Positions 63,735-64,000 of a DNA stretch of 64,000 nucleotides are shown here, piece after piece. The translations under genes and the position numbers were made by a program. The notes below the pieces were generated by a model, which did not search any database, was not told the DNA's origin, and worked only from the letters and a program-made list of their open reading frames with translations. The DNA comes from Phascolomyces articulosus (lineage: Eukaryota > Mucoromycota > Mucoromycetes > Mucorales > Lichtheimiaceae). The stretch covers positions 868,001 through 932,000 of the forward strand of contig JAIXMP010000006.1 of NCBI GenBank assembly GCA_025677815.1. The letters run 5' to 3'. Each line of letters opens with the position of its first letter. Positions within the stretch are counted from its first letter, which is position 1.

Positions 63735-64000
63735 TGTGTTTTTTTTTGGTAATGAGGGGATGGCAATAAAATATATATAAAAAAGGGACCTGTTGTTTGT
63801 TTTGTGTTTATGATTATAATAATGAAAGTTAGGAGTGAATTGCTGTGTAGGATGGAATATAGAATAAGCTTATATAAATATCAAGAAGCGGAGTTGTGCA
63901 ATAATTGTTCTTTTTGTCCTGATAACGACTTTATAAAAGGGAAGTGAAAAAGAAGGAAAGAAGTACCTTTAGTATTATATATATGTGTGTGAGTGTGTGT
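63735..64000. promoter_or_regulatory. Upstream region of the zinc-finger gene
   Basis: On the minus strand a TATATATTTTATTG-type stretch lies about 40 nt before the ATG, and further TATA-like runs lie near 63870 and 63980. The window ends here in a GT-rich repeat. Confidence 0.4.

Overview
The window looks like nuclear DNA of an early-diverging filamentous fungus, most probably Mucoromycota (Mucorales). It is strongly AT-rich, genes are broken by short GT-AG introns of about 50-120 nt (donors GTAAGT/GTATGT, acceptors TAG/CAG), and the proteins are fungal: a chitin deacetylase with a DDGK minisatellite, Cho2, Ubr1, Ubp15, Mpp10, Not2, mL67/Mhr1, fungal pantoate-beta-alanine ligase and HET-domain proteins. 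No bacterial operons, CRISPR arrays, rRNA genes or convincing tRNA genes were seen. All coordinates and splice sites were read by eye and no search was run, so family names rest on recognised motifs.

Layout. 1-7.7 kb: the 3' end of a gene, a chitin deacetylase (-), a twin CX9C protein (-), a 63-codon gene candidate (+), a decayed Fanzor/TnpB-like gene (+), and MHR1/mL67 (-). 8-10 kb: NOT2 of the CCR4-NOT complex (+), divergent from MHR1. 10-15 kb: a long non-coding stretch, then a HET-domain gene (+). 15-23 kb: a possible small secreted protein, pantoate-beta-alanine ligase (+), and the deubiquitinase UBP15/USP7 (-), convergent with it. 23-30 kb: AT-rich spacer, a HET pseudogene, an orphan exon candidate and a low-complexity protein gene (+). 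30.6-33.2 kb: MPP10 (-).

33.8-44 kb is an accessory block almost free of conserved genes. It holds two direct copies of a 1.2 kb segment encoding a membrane-anchored protein of unknown function (a third, decayed copy lies near 49.5 kb), a near-perfect 195-bp tandem duplication inside a larger repeat family, and the 3' end of a LINE-type retrotransposon that abuts the second 1.2 kb copy. 45-52.6 kb: CHO2 (+) and an F-box/LRR gene (+). 54-61 kb: UBR1 (-). 62.7-63.7 kb: a single C2H2 zinc-finger gene (-).

The conserved genes are housekeeping: phospholipid methylation (CHO2), pantothenate synthesis, ribosome biogenesis (MPP10), mitochondrial translation (mL67), mRNA deadenylation (NOT2), ubiquitin signalling (UBR1, UBP15, F-box) and cell-wall remodelling (chitin deacetylase). 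They do not form one pathway. The unusual content is the decayed RNA-guided-nuclease-like gene, the HET gene and its dead paralogue, and the duplicated membrane-protein and repeat block.
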